A program made the position numbers and the translations under genes. 64,000 nucleotides of DNA from AP-15 sp963818695 (GTDB lineage Bacteria > Pseudomonadota > Alphaproteobacteria > ATCC43930 > CGMCC-115725), in the NCBI GenBank assembly GCA_963818695.1, contig CAWFTG010000008.1, forward strand, positions 114,854 through 178,853, given 5' to 3'. Each line of letters starts with the position of its first letter. Within the stretch, counting starts at the first letter, position 1. Below the pieces are notes generated by a model. The model was not told where the DNA came from. It searched no databases and saw only the letters and a list, made by a program, of their open reading frames with translations. Of this stretch, positions 54,698-64,000 are shown piece by piece.

Positions 54698-55199
54698 GAT
54701 CCCTCTCGGATTGGAAACAGAGTAGGCGGCTTTCGGTGGGCGCCACCATGGCGGCTCGGTTAAACCTGGTCCAGCCTGATTTGACGGGCACAAAGGCTTC
54801 GCCGATAGGAATCGCGCTGGCACCGGACCGGTCATCGCCCGCGACGCCAGCACCACCCGACCTTGGCGGCGAGGTCGCCGAGGATTACCGGCGTCTGCGG
54901 GCACATGCCCGGCGCCCATTCGTTCAAAATCAACAGCGTCCGTGTGCGACAGCAATTTAGAAAAAGATTGACAGGCGATCATGTTTACCCGCCTCAATCA
55001 CCTTCTCGGCGAGCGGGCGCCGCTGCGTTGGCGCGGCGCCCGCGCTACGGTGGTGCGCAGCGCGTTCAACGAACCAAGGAGGACGCCCTACAGGTGGGAC
55101 TCGCGGGAGCTCGCGCGACATCCGCGCCAGTCTGCGGCTGAGGTCCTTGACCCGAACTGCTGTCCTCCATCTCCGCTCTTTGATAAAGGGAGGATCGAA
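54698..55199. other. Intergenic region upstream of the patatin gene and the PLDc_N-SHOCT gene
   Basis: About 500 bases between divergently transcribed genes. The minus-strand side should hold the patatin promoter and the plus-strand side that of the next gene. A TTGACA hexamer lies at about 54967. Open frames here have no similarity that I recognise. No RNA gene or repeat was seen. Confidence 0.5.
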
Positions 55200-55580
55200 A
55201 TGTTGTTTACGGGCGGTTTCACTTTCACCAACTTCGTGGCCGACGTCTTTTCGGTATTTGTCTTCGTCCTTTGGTTCTGGTTGCTCATCACCGTTTTCGG
55301 TGACCTGTTCCGCCGTCACGACATATCGGGCTGGGCCAAGGTGGTTTGGGTGATCGTGCTGATCGTGTTCCCGTATTTGGGGATATTCATCTACCTGATC
55401 TCGCAACACCGCGGGATGGCCGAGCGGCAAAGCCAGAGAGCCCAGCAAGCTCGCGAAGAGCTGCGACACGTGGTCGGCTTCAGCGTGGCCGACGAGCTCG
55501 AGAAACTCGAACGGCTGAAGGACTCGAAAATTATCTCCAATGAGGAATATGTCCGGCTCCGCGCGCGAGCCGTGCAGTAA
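55200..55580 (+). CDS. Small membrane protein with PLDc_N and SHOCT domains
   Basis: 126 residues from ATG 55200, with AAAGGGAGG upstream. Two hydrophobic segments (VFVFVLWFWLLITVFGDLF and WVIVLIVFPYLGIFIYLI) form the phospholipase D-nuclease N-terminal (PLDc_N) type membrane domain, with GWAKVVWV between them. A C-terminal SHOCT motif (LEKLERLKDSKIISNEEY) follows. Such proteins are common and unassigned. The open frame extends upstream but lacks similarity. Confidence 0.85.
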   Translation: MLFTGGFTFTNFVADVFSVFVFVLWFWLLITVFGDLFRRHDISGWAKVVWVIVLIVFPYLGIFIYLISQHRGMAERQSQRAQQAREELRHVVGFSVADELEKLERLKDSKIISNEEYVRLRARAVQ

Positions 55581-55657
55581 GCGACACCGGAGCTTGATCC
55601 GCGTCGGTTGGGACGCGGCTTGCCACCTATTCGTTCCGAGAGAGGAGTCACCCGACG

Positions 55658-56122
55658 ATGAAATCTTTCCCTTTTTTCGCCCTGGCGGGCGTGATGCTGT
55701 TAAGTGCCTGTGTGGAGACCCCGATGGGATCCACGGTTCAGGTCATGCCGGGGCCGAATACATCGCTCGCAAGTTTCCAAAACGATCAAGCTACGTGTCG
55801 GCAGTTCGCTCAGCAGGCCGTGGCAGACCAAGCTCAGGGGGCTAATCTTCGCGGGCTCGGCACGGCGGCGCTAACGACGGCCCTCGGCGCAGGTTTGGGC
55901 GGGGCGATTGGCGGCGGCCGAGGTGCTGGGATTGGCGCGGCGAGCGGCGCGCTCGGCGGCGCGGGATTAGGCGCGGTCGGCTCTGCCAACGCCCAGAGGT
56001 CGATCCAAGCGCAGTACGACAACGCCTTCGCTGCGTGCATGTTTAGTCTCGGCAATACGGTGCCCAGTATGGGACCCACGATGACTCAGCCGCAGCCCAG
56101 CGCGCGGCCGGCGCCCGGCTGA
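55658..56122 (+). CDS. Glycine-zipper lipoprotein
   Basis: 154 residues. MKSFPFFALAGVMLLSACVE has a lipobox (LSAC). A Cys-containing segment (FQNDQATCRQFAQQ) precedes a glycine zipper (GLGGAIGGGRGAGIGAASGALGGAGLG), then CMFSLGN. This layout is widespread in alphaproteobacteria as an unassigned envelope lipoprotein. It lies 78 bases after the SHOCT gene. Confidence 0.8.
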   Translation: MKSFPFFALAGVMLLSACVETPMGSTVQVMPGPNTSLASFQNDQATCRQFAQQAVADQAQGANLRGLGTAALTTALGAGLGGAIGGGRGAGIGAASGALGGAGLGAVGSANAQRSIQAQYDNAFAACMFSLGNTVPSMGPTMTQPQPSARPAPG

Positions 56123-56399
56123 CGGATGGGCGTCGGCGGTTCTGCCGAAGATGCGCCGCCTGGCTCGCCGGCGAAAGCGCACCGCTGCCAAGAATAAAGG
56201 TCGTGACGGGAGCTCGACGTTGCCAATCCGGAGCCGTCTCATCGGACCGACCGTTTCTTTCACTGTGACGCTGAGGTTGATCATGGCGGCGTTTCGGGAC
56301 GCGTAATATAAGAGCCGTTGATATAAGAGGCTTAGGCGACAGGCGAATTTTTGGCCAGCACGCCGCCCGCGTTCAGATGTTTTGACGGGAGAGAACCTA

Positions 56400-56633
56400 A
56401 TGACAGCAATCGATCGCCGCAGCTCGCTAGGCACCGCCGCAGTCGCCGCTGTCGGGTTAGCCTTGATGCCGAGCGCAGCCAAATCTGCGCCGCTGACGAT
56501 AGGCAGGGATCTTAAGGGAAACGCAGAAGGCCTGATCGAGAAGACGCAAGTACCTCCCCCCGGACGCCGCTGGGGCCGACGCCGCTGGGTCTGCTGGTGG
56601 CACAGGGGGCGTAGAGTGTACGGCTGGCGCTGA
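56400..56633 (+). CDS. Very small exported protein with Arg/Trp-rich tail
   Basis: 77 residues from ATG 56400, after GGGAGAG. The N-terminus has a basic start and hydrophobic stretch (DRRSSLGTAAVAAVGLALMPSAAKSA), resembling a signal peptide. The C-terminal 25 residues contain PPPGRRWGRRRWVCWWHRGR, dense in Arg and Trp with one Cys. Similar short proteins exist in rhizobial genomes, but I know no function. The tail could bind nucleic acid or membrane. Confidence 0.55.
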   Translation: MTAIDRRSSLGTAAVAAVGLALMPSAAKSAPLTIGRDLKGNAEGLIEKTQVPPPGRRWGRRRWVCWWHRGRRVYGWR

Positions 56634-56811
56634 CCGCCGGCATGCATACCCACACCTCTACATGGGGAGAGCGTTCGTGTAAGCCGCAGCCTGCGGACCG
56701 CCCCCTGCTACGGCACTGGAACGGAGGAGCCAAATGTGGGCATGGAAGCAATTACTCGGGCTTCCATGTGGGCCCGGGTGATTGATCGCAAGGTCAGTGC
56801 AGCGTCAATCG

Positions 56812-58040
56812 ATGCTTCCCTATACAGTGCGTGGGGCCGTTTGGCTGATTCTTTATCTGTTCTTTATCCTTGCCCCGCTGTTCGCGCTGCTGGCAGGAAC
56901 ATTGCCGTCGCCGCGCGATTTCTGGACGGAGTTCTCGGTCGCTATCGGCTATTCCGGCTTGGCGATGATGGGCCTGCAGTTCGGCCTCACGGCGCGCTTC
57001 CGGCACGTCACCCAGCCGTGGGGCGAGGACGTCATCTATCACTTTCACCGCCAGATATCGCTGATAGCGGTCGGCCTAGTCATTGCGCACCCGATCATCC
57101 TGTTCGTCGTGCGGCCGGAATTGGTCGCGCTGCTCAATTCCATCCAGGCACCGTGGCGTGCTCGCTTCGCCGCCCTGTCGACCTATTCACTGATCGCGCT
57201 AGTGGTTACGGCCCTGTGGCGCGCGAAGTGGAATATCCGCTACGAGACCTGGCATCTCTGGCACATCGTGTTGGCGGTGGTGGCCATTGCGGCGGGGCTG
57301 GCGCATATGGTGGGGTGGAGCTTCTACCTCGTCGATCCCTGGAAGCGGGCGCTGTGGATTGGCCTGACGATCTTCTGGATTGGGCTGTTGCTTTATGTGC
57401 GCACCGTCAAGCCGCTGTTCATGCTCCGCCGGCCGTACCGCGTCTCGGAAGTGCGCAAGGAACGCGGCGATACCTCGACGTTGGTGATGCATCCTGATGG
57501 CCACCCCGGCTTCCGCTTCAGCCCGGGCCAGTTCGGTTGGCTGACGGTGTGGGGAAGCCCCTTCAAGATTACCGCGCACCCTTTCTCGTTCTCGTCCAGC
57601 GCCGAGGTTACGGACGGGCGCGTCGAGATGTCGATCAGGAACTTGGGCGACTTCACGAGCGCGATTTACAAGGTGCCGGTGGGGCAGCGCGTCTACCTCG
57701 ACGGGCCGTACGGCGCGTTCACCATCGGCAATCCGGCGGATATGCACGTGTTGATCGCCGGCGGCGTCGGCATCACGCCGATGATGAGCATGATCCGCAC
57801 GCTCGCCGACCAAGGCGACGTCGGCGCCCGCGAGTGCGCTCGCGGCCGCCCGCCGGGGAGCGTGCCCTCCATGCACAGGCCCCCGTTCGATGCAGTTGTT
57901 CATCACCCGCCCAAATTCGGTCGATCCATTGCCTCGCGCGGCGCGAGTTCGTTCACGGCTTCATCCGCGCGATGTGCGGCCCCGGTGTCTCGCCCATTCA
58001 CAGCATCTCGGCCGCGGCGGCAAAAGGGGTCGAAGGGTAG
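56812..58040 (+). CDS. Ferric-reductase-like membrane flavoprotein (C-terminus disrupted)
   Basis: From ATG 56812: six membrane segments of the ferric-reductase-like domain with heme-ligand histidines (YHFHRQISLIAVGLVIAHPII, WHLWHIVLAVVAIAAGLAHMVG), then an FAD domain (FRFSPGQFGWLTVW, ITAHPFSFSSS, LDGPYGAF) and the start of an NAD domain (IAGGVGITPMMSMIRTL). After about 57815 no frame gives a recognisable NAD-binding C-terminus, so it is truncated or scrambled. TAG 58038-58040 ends one frame. A second copy begins at 63856. Confidence 0.8.
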
Positions 58041-58048
58041 CTCGCCGA

Positions 58049-58387
58049 TCACATGCATATGGTGAGCAGAAGCGACGGGCCGAGGGTAAGGACGGTGGCG
58101 ACGAAGGCGGCGATGACCGTCCAGATGACCACCGTATGCATGAACGTGCCGGTCTGGCGAACCGGGGTCCGGGCCGGCGGCCGGCGACTCGCGCCACATC
58201 CAGCCGATCACAACCAGATGCGCGAGCGAGCACGAGCGCAAGGCTCAGCGCGCAGCGGGCCGGCTGACCAGGCGAAAGCGCAGCCGATGGCGTGCAGAGC
58301 ATAAGAACCACGAGCGCGCTGCACCAGATCGGTGAAGCCCGCGGCGAGCCACCACAGGCGCCGGGGCGGAACGGGACGCGCGTTCAC
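58049..58387 (-). CDS. Small membrane protein of the oxidase cluster (frameshifted)
   Basis: A GTG at 58385-58387 overlaps the oxidase I-III stop (GTGA) and starts VNARPVPPRRLWWLAAGFTDLVQ. Later, in other frames, come membrane segments (LALVLAHLVVIGWMWRES and HTVVIWTVIAAFVATVLTLGPSLLL) and a TGA at 58049-58051. It would be about 110 residues with three hydrophobic segments. In oxidase clusters a small subunit IV-like protein is often found in this position, but I cannot assign it by sequence. Confidence 0.5.
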
Positions 58388-60930
58388 GGTCGGGCCCCCA
58401 GCATCGCCACGAGCGCGGGCAACGCGAGCACGAGGCCGAGCGCGATGGCTCCGTCACTAGCGTGTAATCGATCCATAGCCGCGTGAGGCGCAGGTCCAGC
58501 GAGCCGCCGGGGCGAGATGAAGCCGGCGCCGAGGCGCAAGAGGTTGCTGACGAGAAACAGCAGGCCGATGCCGGCATGCAAGCGCGACATAGCCGAGCAG
58601 CGCGGCGGCGGTCGCACCGAGCGCATGCTCGCGTGGACGCGGGATGACACCGCCGATCAGCCCCGCAATCGGCGGCAATGGCTACGAGGAGCGCGAGTAT
58701 GGCGAGGCCGATCCAGCCGCGCGCCGTGCCGCCGGCGGCGAGCTGATCGCAGCGAGCCGCGCGCCGCCGCCGCGGCGACGGCGAGCGCGCGACGGCAACG
58801 AGCGCAAGCAGGGGTCCGGCTCGGGTGCTGCCGCCGGCCGGCCAGTTCGGCGCGGAGATCCACAGATAGAACGTTCCGAACAACAGGGACGTGAACAGGG
58901 TGCCGATCGGCGACCAGCGTGCAGATCAGCGCCAGCCAGGGCGGCGCGCCGGCCACCTCGGTATGAGGCGGCACGCTGACGCCGTGGCCGACCGGCATCG
59001 GGCCGTAGTCGCGGGCGAGCCCGGCGCCCTGCCCGGCAAGACGAACAGGCCGAGCGGTCACGAGCGCGAGCGGCGAGCGCCAGCAGATAGAACTGGAACA
59101 GCATCGCCAGAACCGCCGCCGCGGTGGCGAGCGCCGTGTAGAGCGGCAGGTAGGTCGCGCGCGACAGCACGATCAGTTGCTCGGGCTCGCCGGATGTCAT
59201 ATGCACGCCCAGTGTCTCCTGCCAGCCGTTGCGCGCGAAGCCGAGATAGCCTTCGCCGCGCGCGAGCGACGGTCGCGAGCTCGCCGGGAGCGATGCGGTC
59301 GGCCCGGGTCCCGATATGCGGGATCGACGCGAACGCATACGGCGCGGGCGGAATCGGCATGGCCCATTCGAGCGTCGTCGCGTCCCAGGGATTGCGCCGC
59401 ACGCGACGCCCGTAGCGGAGCTGCGCCAGGAGGTCGATCACCACCAGCCCGAAGCCGATCGTCATGATGAAGCCGCCCACTGAGGACAGCAGATTGAGCC
59501 AGATCCATCCTTCGTGCCCGCTGATAGGTGTAGATGCGCCGGGGCATGCCGAGCAGGCCGGTCAGGTGCATCATGAAAAAGGTCAGGTTGAAGCCGACGA
59601 ACACCAGCCAGAAGGCGGGCACCGACAGCCGGTACACGGCCGTGCGTCCGGTCAGCAGCGGCAGCCAGTAGTAGAGCGCCGCCAGCATCGGGAAGGCGAA
59701 GCGCGCCGGCCACCACGTAATGCAGGTGGGCGACGACGAAATAGGTGTCATGCGCCTGCCAGTCGAACGGCACCATCGCGACCATGACGCCGGTCAGACC
59801 GCCGAGCACGAAGACGAAGAAGAAGCCAAAAATGTACAGCATCGGCACATCCCAGCGCGGCCTGCCGTGCGCCAGCGTGGCGAGCCAGGCGAAAATCTGC
59901 ACTGGCGTCGGCACCGCGACGATCGCCGAGCCCGCCGAGAAAAAGGCGAGCGCGAGATGCGGGATGCCCACCGTGAACATGTGGTGCACCCAGATGCCGA
60001 AGCTCAGGAAGGCGAGCGCAATGATCGCGACGACGATCGCCCGGTAGCCGACCAGCGGCCGGCTGGCGAAGACCGGGATGATCGTCGACAGCACGCCGGC
60101 CATGGGCAGGAAGATGATGTAGACGTCCGGGTGGCCGAACAGCCAGAACAGGTGCTGCCACAGCAGCGGATCGCCGCCCCGCCGTCGGGTCGAAGAACGG
60201 CAGGTCGAAGGCGCGCTCGAGTCTCGAGCAGGATCGAGCCGAGGATCAGCGGCGGAAAGGCCACGACCATCATCAGCGCGGTGATCAGGATGTACCAGCC
60301 GAAGATCGGCATCCGGTCGAGCGACATGCCCGGCGCGCGCATCTTGAGAATCGAGACGACGATCTCGACGGCCAGCGTCAGCGCCGAGATCTCGACGAAG
60401 GTCACGCCGAGCAGCCAGACATCGGCATTGATACCCGGCGTGTAGACGTTCGAACTCAGCGGCGTGTACATGAACCAGCCACCGTCGGGCGCGACCCCGG
60501 CGACAAGCGCCCCGGTCAGGATCGTGCCCCCGAACAGGTAGCACCAGTAGCCATAGGCGGTCAGCCGGGGGAACGCGAAATCGCGAGCGCCGAGAATCTT
60601 CGGGGTCAGGTAGACCGCGATCCCCTCCACCATCGGGATGGCGAATAGGAACAACATCATCGACCCGTGCATGGTGAAGACCTGGTTGTAGGTCTCCGGG
60701 TCCATGAAGCCCGCGTCGGGGGTCGCGAGCTGGACGCGGGTCAGCATGCCGAGCACGCCGCCGATTGCGAAGAACACGAACGCCGTGGTCATGAAACGCA
60801 TGCCGATGACGGAATGGTTGACTGCGGCGAGGCGCTGCAGGCCGGGCCCGGTGGCCCAGATCGCGGCGAGCTGCCGGTGCAGCCGCAACGCCGGGCTGCC
60901 CTGCGGCGGCCGGTCGATGGGCGCGCTCAT
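58384..60930 (-). CDS. Cytochrome c oxidase subunit I fused to subunit III (multiple frameshifts)
   Basis: From ATG 60928-60930. The subunit I part has MHGSMMLFLFAIPMVEG (heme a His), FGHPDVYIIFLPMAG (CuB His and crosslinked Tyr, with Asp where many enzymes have Glu), IWVHHMFTVGIPH (CuB His pair) and FVVAHLHYVV (heme His pair). Subunit III-like membrane segments follow (FGTFYLWISAPNW, LHAGIGLLFLVSNLLRLGAG, GAIALGLVLALPALVAML). The frame changes at least six times; joined length is about 840 residues, normal for I-III fusions. It terminates heme-copper respiration by reducing oxygen to water. Confidence 0.85.
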
Positions 60931-61621
60931 TGTCCCCCCTTCGCTGGCGCGGCCGCCTGCGTGAGCGCGGCGGCGAAGTCTTCCGCACGATGGACGATGA
61001 CAACGAACCGCATCCCGGGGTGGCCAAGGCCGCAAAATTGGTTGCAGAGCCCTTCGTAGCGGCCCGGTTGATCGGCCCGAATGCGCAGGCGATTCACATG
61101 CCCCGGCACCGCGTCGATCTTGCCGGCGAGGCGGGGAACCCAGAAGGCGTGGATGACGTCCAGGCTGGTGACTACGATGTCGACAGGAATGCCCGCGGGC
61201 AGGTGCAAGACGTTCCTGGTCTCCACCCCGCCATAGTCGGGATAGCGGAAGGTCCAGACCCACTGCCGACCCTCGGCCTCGATCCGCGGCGGCGCGCGTT
61301 CCCGGCAGCGGCAGGAGCCGCTCGCCAGCGACCAGTGCATAGGCGACGAGCGGCGGCAGGACGGCGGCCGGCAGAACGAGGCCGCCGAGCACGATCCAGC
61401 GCACGGGCGATACCCCCGAGCCCCAGCCTGGCCGCCGGATCACCAGCAGCGAAGAGGACCATGACCAGCGCGAAGAGGGCGACAGAGCCGGCCAGCATCA
61501 CCCACCACAGCCTAGCAATCGAAGCCGCCGCCGGCCCGGAGGGATCAAGCGTCGACAGCGGCCCGCTGCAGCCGGCCAGAGCCGTGGCCGATCCGAGTTG
61601 GACCGCCCACACGCAAGACAC
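60927..61621 (-). CDS. Cytochrome c oxidase subunit II (frameshifted)
   Basis: A GTG at 61619-61621 starts a lipoprotein-type leader (GSATALAGCSGPL). Two membrane segments follow (IARLWWVMLAGSVALFALVMVLF; VRWIVLGGLVLPAAVLPPLV). The soluble CuA domain reads GRQWVWTFRYPDYGGVETRNV, DVIHAFWVPRLAGKIDAVPG and CNQFCGLGHPGM, with all CuA ligands (His, two Cys, His, Met). Two or more indels split it at about 61320-61440. Its stop overlaps the subunit I start (ATGA). It accepts electrons from a cytochrome c or another donor. Confidence 0.88.
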
Positions 61622-61667
61622 TATGATCCGCGCATGAAGGATGCACTCGGCGCGGAGGCCAGGGACC

Positions 61668-62183
61668 ATGGCGAAGACAGGCGATCCCGGGACCCCGCCC
61701 GCAGAGCCCGGTTCTCCTGGAGCTGCAGCCGACTCGATGTCGGGTCGGCGGTCGCCCTGGTCGGACATCCCATCCACGTGATGATGGTGCATTTCCCGAT
61801 CGCGTTCGTGATCGCGACCCTCGGCGTCGACGTCTTCTACTGGTGGTCGGGCGACGCGTTCTGGGTACGGGTCGGCCTCTGGTCGGCCGGTTTCGCCTTC
61901 TGGACCGGAGTCGCGGCGCAGCATCGTCGGCACGGCGGAGATCCTGCTCGTGCGCGGTATTCGGGTCCTGGAGGCGAGCTGGTCGCATGCGGTGGCGGCG
62001 ATGACGCTGGTGGCGATCGCGGGGGCCAACTGGGGCCTGCGCCTGATTGATCCCGAGGAGGTCCTGACGCACGGCCTCGCCCTGTCGGGGCTCGCCTCGG
62101 TGATGACGGGCTTTGCCGGTTGGCATGGAGGCAAGCTCGTGTTCGATCACGGCATCGGCATTCTGGTTTCGGCAAAGAACTGA
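61668..62183 (+). CDS. DUF2231 membrane protein (frameshifted)
   Basis: GHPIHVMMVHFPIAFVIATLGVDVFYWW, ASWSHAVAAMTLVAIAGANWG and GLALSGLASVMTGFAGWHGGKLVFDHG are the DUF2231 membrane signature. At least one indel lies at about 61915-61935, and another is possible near 61740, so the start is uncertain: ATG 61668 follows AGGGA, ATG 61634 is the alternative. It runs opposite to the oxidase genes and its end overlaps the CopD-like gene by 37 bases. DUF2231 genes often accompany alternative oxidases. Confidence 0.75.
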
Positions 62184-62648
62184 CGCAGCGCACCGGGCTT
62201 GAACAGGCCCGGGGCGAACTGGGCCGAATCGATGTGGGGCTTGGCCAGCACGATCCAGATGATCGCGGCTATCAGCACGAGATAGGCGCTCGTCAGCGCG
62301 ACATGGGAGAACAGGCCAAAGCGGCCGTCAGGGGAGAACACGCGCACCAGGACGAGGCCGGCAAGGACATGCAGCATCACCATGGTTCCGACGAGGACCA
62401 TCTTAAGGGAAAACCACTCCTGAAACGTGGCTTGGAGGAAAATCAGCGCCGTACCGCTGCGCAATGGCGATGAAGGCGGCGGGGGAGGTCATCTCCACGT
62501 AGACGAACCGGGTCATCCGGTGCAGCCGGTCGAGGTCCGATCCCACCCCGACTGTCCGGCGCTGCCAGAACAGAAAGGGCAGGACAATCAGCCCGCCCGA
62601 CCAGATCGCAATCGCGGCCAGATGGACGAATTTCAGGAAGATCGTCAG
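62147..62648 (-). CDS. CopD-like membrane protein (one frameshift)
   Basis: Four membrane segments: FLKFVHLAAIAIWSGGLIVLPFLF, then, after a frame change at about 62455-62462, GTALIFLQATFQEWFSLKMVL, MVMLHVLAGLVLVRVF and LTSAYLVLIAAIIWIVL. The His-containing N-terminal segment and the arrangement fit the CopD/copper-resistance D membrane group. No standard start codon is present at the homologous position; CTG 62646-62648 overlaps the CtaG stop. It may aid copper supply to the oxidase. Confidence 0.7.
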
Positions 62649-63356
62649 AGGGCCGGCTCGCTGGGCCGCAGGCTGGACCAGGCGAGCCAGAGCCCCACCC
62701 CGAGATAGGGCAGGATCGCCGGCACCCACATCAGTAGCCCGGCGAGCTGCTGGTCAGCGAGCGGGGTGAGCCCCCAGGGCCCGTGCTGGCGAAATGCACC
62801 GCATAGAGCGGCCGTGACGCGAACACGATCAGCGCGCCGAGAAGGCCCATCTGGCCGACCGTCGCCACGAGCCCGACCAGCGCCGGGCCCGGCTGCGCCG
62901 CCGGCGCCAGAATCGCCCGCCACATCAGCCAGGCGCTCCCGAGCAGAGAGCCCTGCATCAGCCAGTAGGCTGGCACAGTGGCGAGGCCCCAGGCATAGGC
63001 TCCCGGCGCGTGCCAGAGCCAAAGAATGACCGCATGCACCACGACCAGCGCGGAGAGCGGCGGTGAGCCTGCGCGTTTCAGCGGAAGGGCGCCGCCAGCA
63101 GCGGCGCCACGGCGGCTACCAGGAGGACATGATGGATCACCCGCACCGAGAACAGCGCCGATGATAGCGCGCAGAGCGGCGAGACGAAGATGACGAACAG
63201 CAGCGTGACCGCGACCCAGCCGGCTCGCGGGGCGGCCGAGCGGCCGAGACCGACCGCCAACGCCAGGGCCGCGAATGCTGCAATCAGCAGCGGATCGAAA
63301 TTCCAGCGCATCCACAAATCGTCCGGGACCGCCGCTGGGCCGCAATATGCGATCAT
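62645..63356 (-). CDS. CtaG-family cytochrome oxidase assembly protein (two frameshifts)
   Basis: From ATG 63354-63356: FDPLLIAAFAALALAVGLG, VTLLFVIFVSPLCALSSALFSVRVIHHVLL and later, in other frames, VVHAVILWLWHAPGAY, YWLMQGSLLGSAWLMWRAI, GALIVFASRPLYAVHF and PLADQQLAGLLMWVPAILPYLG. These are the caa3-type CtaG membrane segments with conserved His and WH.P motifs. The breaks are near 63079 and 62784. It should help insert copper into the neighbouring oxidase. Confidence 0.82.
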
Positions 63357-63855
63357 TGGATACCCACGCTGCGCTCGCGCCTCCTCCCCGTCCCGTCGCG
63401 GGCCGCGGGCACGATCTCATTTTAACGAGCAGCAAATCGAGCGGCTAGAGGGAAAAGCAGCGGCCATAATTCCGCGGCCTGCACACGCCCAACGCTATGT
63501 GCATCGGTCTGGTGCTTCAATTATCTCGTCACCAAGACGATGCAGCGGACCAGTCGATAGCCAAAGGCGGGCGGCTATGACATGGACCGCGAGCTTGGAA
63601 CTGTACCGCGCGTTCCGGATTACTTCCGAGATTGGACATCCCCCGAGTCGGTCGTGCAGAGTAGATGCATGCCTGTCCGCTTCGCGGCCAGCGAGGCGCA
63701 TTCGGAGAGGGATCGAGCAGCGAGTGGCCGGGAGGCAGAGCCGCGGGTCGAGTTGTCTGCGTGGGTTCGTTTCGGCCCTCCCCTTCGGCTGTGCCTCTTC
63801 CGGAACGCGTCGCGAGATACTCACCGGGTCGTGATCATCGGAAAGGGAACAGTCT
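63357..63855. other. Intergenic region between ctaG and the second ferric-reductase-like gene
   Basis: About 500 bases between divergently transcribed genes, presumably carrying both promoters. Short open frames here show no similarity I recognise. No repeat of families A, B or C and no RNA gene is visible. Confidence 0.5.
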
Positions 63856-64000
63856 ATGCGCCTTCGCTATGCCGTACGTGGGGCAGCCTGGGTCGCGGTC
63901 TATCTTCTGTTCATCCTCGCCCCGTTGTTCGTGCTGCTGGCGGGATCGTTGCCGCCCGCGCGCGGTTTCTGGACCGAGTTCGCGGTTGCGCTCGGCTATT
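63856..64000 (+). CDS. Ferric-reductase-like membrane flavoprotein, second copy (5' end only)
   Basis: From ATG 63856, with GAAAGGGAAC upstream, 48 residues are visible: RYAVRGAAWVAVYLLFILAP and GFWTEFAVALGY. They align without gaps to the N-terminus of the gene at 56812 (YTVRGAVWLILYLFFILAP, DFWTEFSVAIGY). It runs off the right edge. The two copies flank the oxidase cluster in the same orientation. Confidence 0.85.
   Translation, partial: MRLRYAVRGAAWVAVYLLFILAPLFVLLAGSLPPARGFWTEFAVALGY

Noticed and set aside
1..64000. CRISPR arrays and tRNA or rRNA genes
   Set aside because: Intergenic regions were read for regularly spaced direct repeats and for tRNA cloverleaf motifs; none was convincing. 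The only repeats are the short palindromic families described.

Overview
The window is GC-rich bacterial chromosome, most likely from an alphaproteobacterium. The evidence is the order ffh-rpsP-rimM-trmD-rplS-leuC-leuD-leuB, the set dapF-mtaB-ftsY, an atpHAGDC operon, the hopanoid transporter HpnN, and dispersed palindromic repeats of a kind I associate with Bradyrhizobium-like and Rhodospirillales-like genomes. I cannot name the genus from the sequence alone.

Layout. 1-4.5 kb: an aromatic-degradation set (Rieske dioxygenase alpha, dihydrodiol dehydrogenase, LigJ-type 4-oxalomesaconate hydratase, FAD oxidase) with an ElaA acetyltransferase. 4.6-11.9 kb: the minus-strand translation and leucine operon, from ffh to leuB. 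12.3-16.9 kb: a flavin reductase, an exported protein, then dapF-mtaB-ftsY. 16.9-19.8 kb: glgC and a phospholipase C-like phosphoesterase. 19.8-24.9 kb: F1 ATP synthase. 25.1-32.5 kb: a lipoprotein/CoA-transferase pair and a signalling block (heme sensor with HAMP, Ser/Thr kinase, peptidoglycan-binding protein, PP2C phosphatase, FHA-GAF-adenylate cyclase). 32.7-34.9 kb: Mn catalase with an Nramp Mn importer. 34.9-45.3 kb: aminotransferase, HSL-type hydrolase, acyltransferase, HpnN, gamma-glutamyltransferase, ABM protein and a four-domain rhodanese. 45.5-51.3 kb: a DUF35-thiolase pair, then a low-GC island with one 1070-residue gene fusing a STAND/AAA-like NTPase to a phosphoribosyltransferase domain, followed by a broken second thiolase copy and an amidohydrolase tail. 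51.4-56.6 kb: small lipoproteins, a GntP permease and a patatin. 56.8-64 kb: an alternative cytochrome oxidase cluster (subunit II, fused I-III, CtaG, CopD-like, DUF2231) lying between two copies of a ferric-reductase-like membrane flavoprotein.

The best candidate for an undescribed system is the island gene at 47107-50319. Its architecture (unknown N-terminus, beta-sandwich-like segment, P-loop NTPase, winged-helix-like segment, PRTase) and its setting, a foreign-composition insert inside a duplicated and broken locus, fit a single-gene conflict or defence system.

Caution on quality. Many conserved genes are split by single-base frameshifts, including the essential atpA (two), atpD and ftsY, and the whole oxidase cluster. 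Protein similarity continues across frames, so most of these are probably uncorrected sequencing indels rather than dead genes. Genes affected this way are listed as CDS with the shift noted; only truncated or decayed genes are called pseudogenes.
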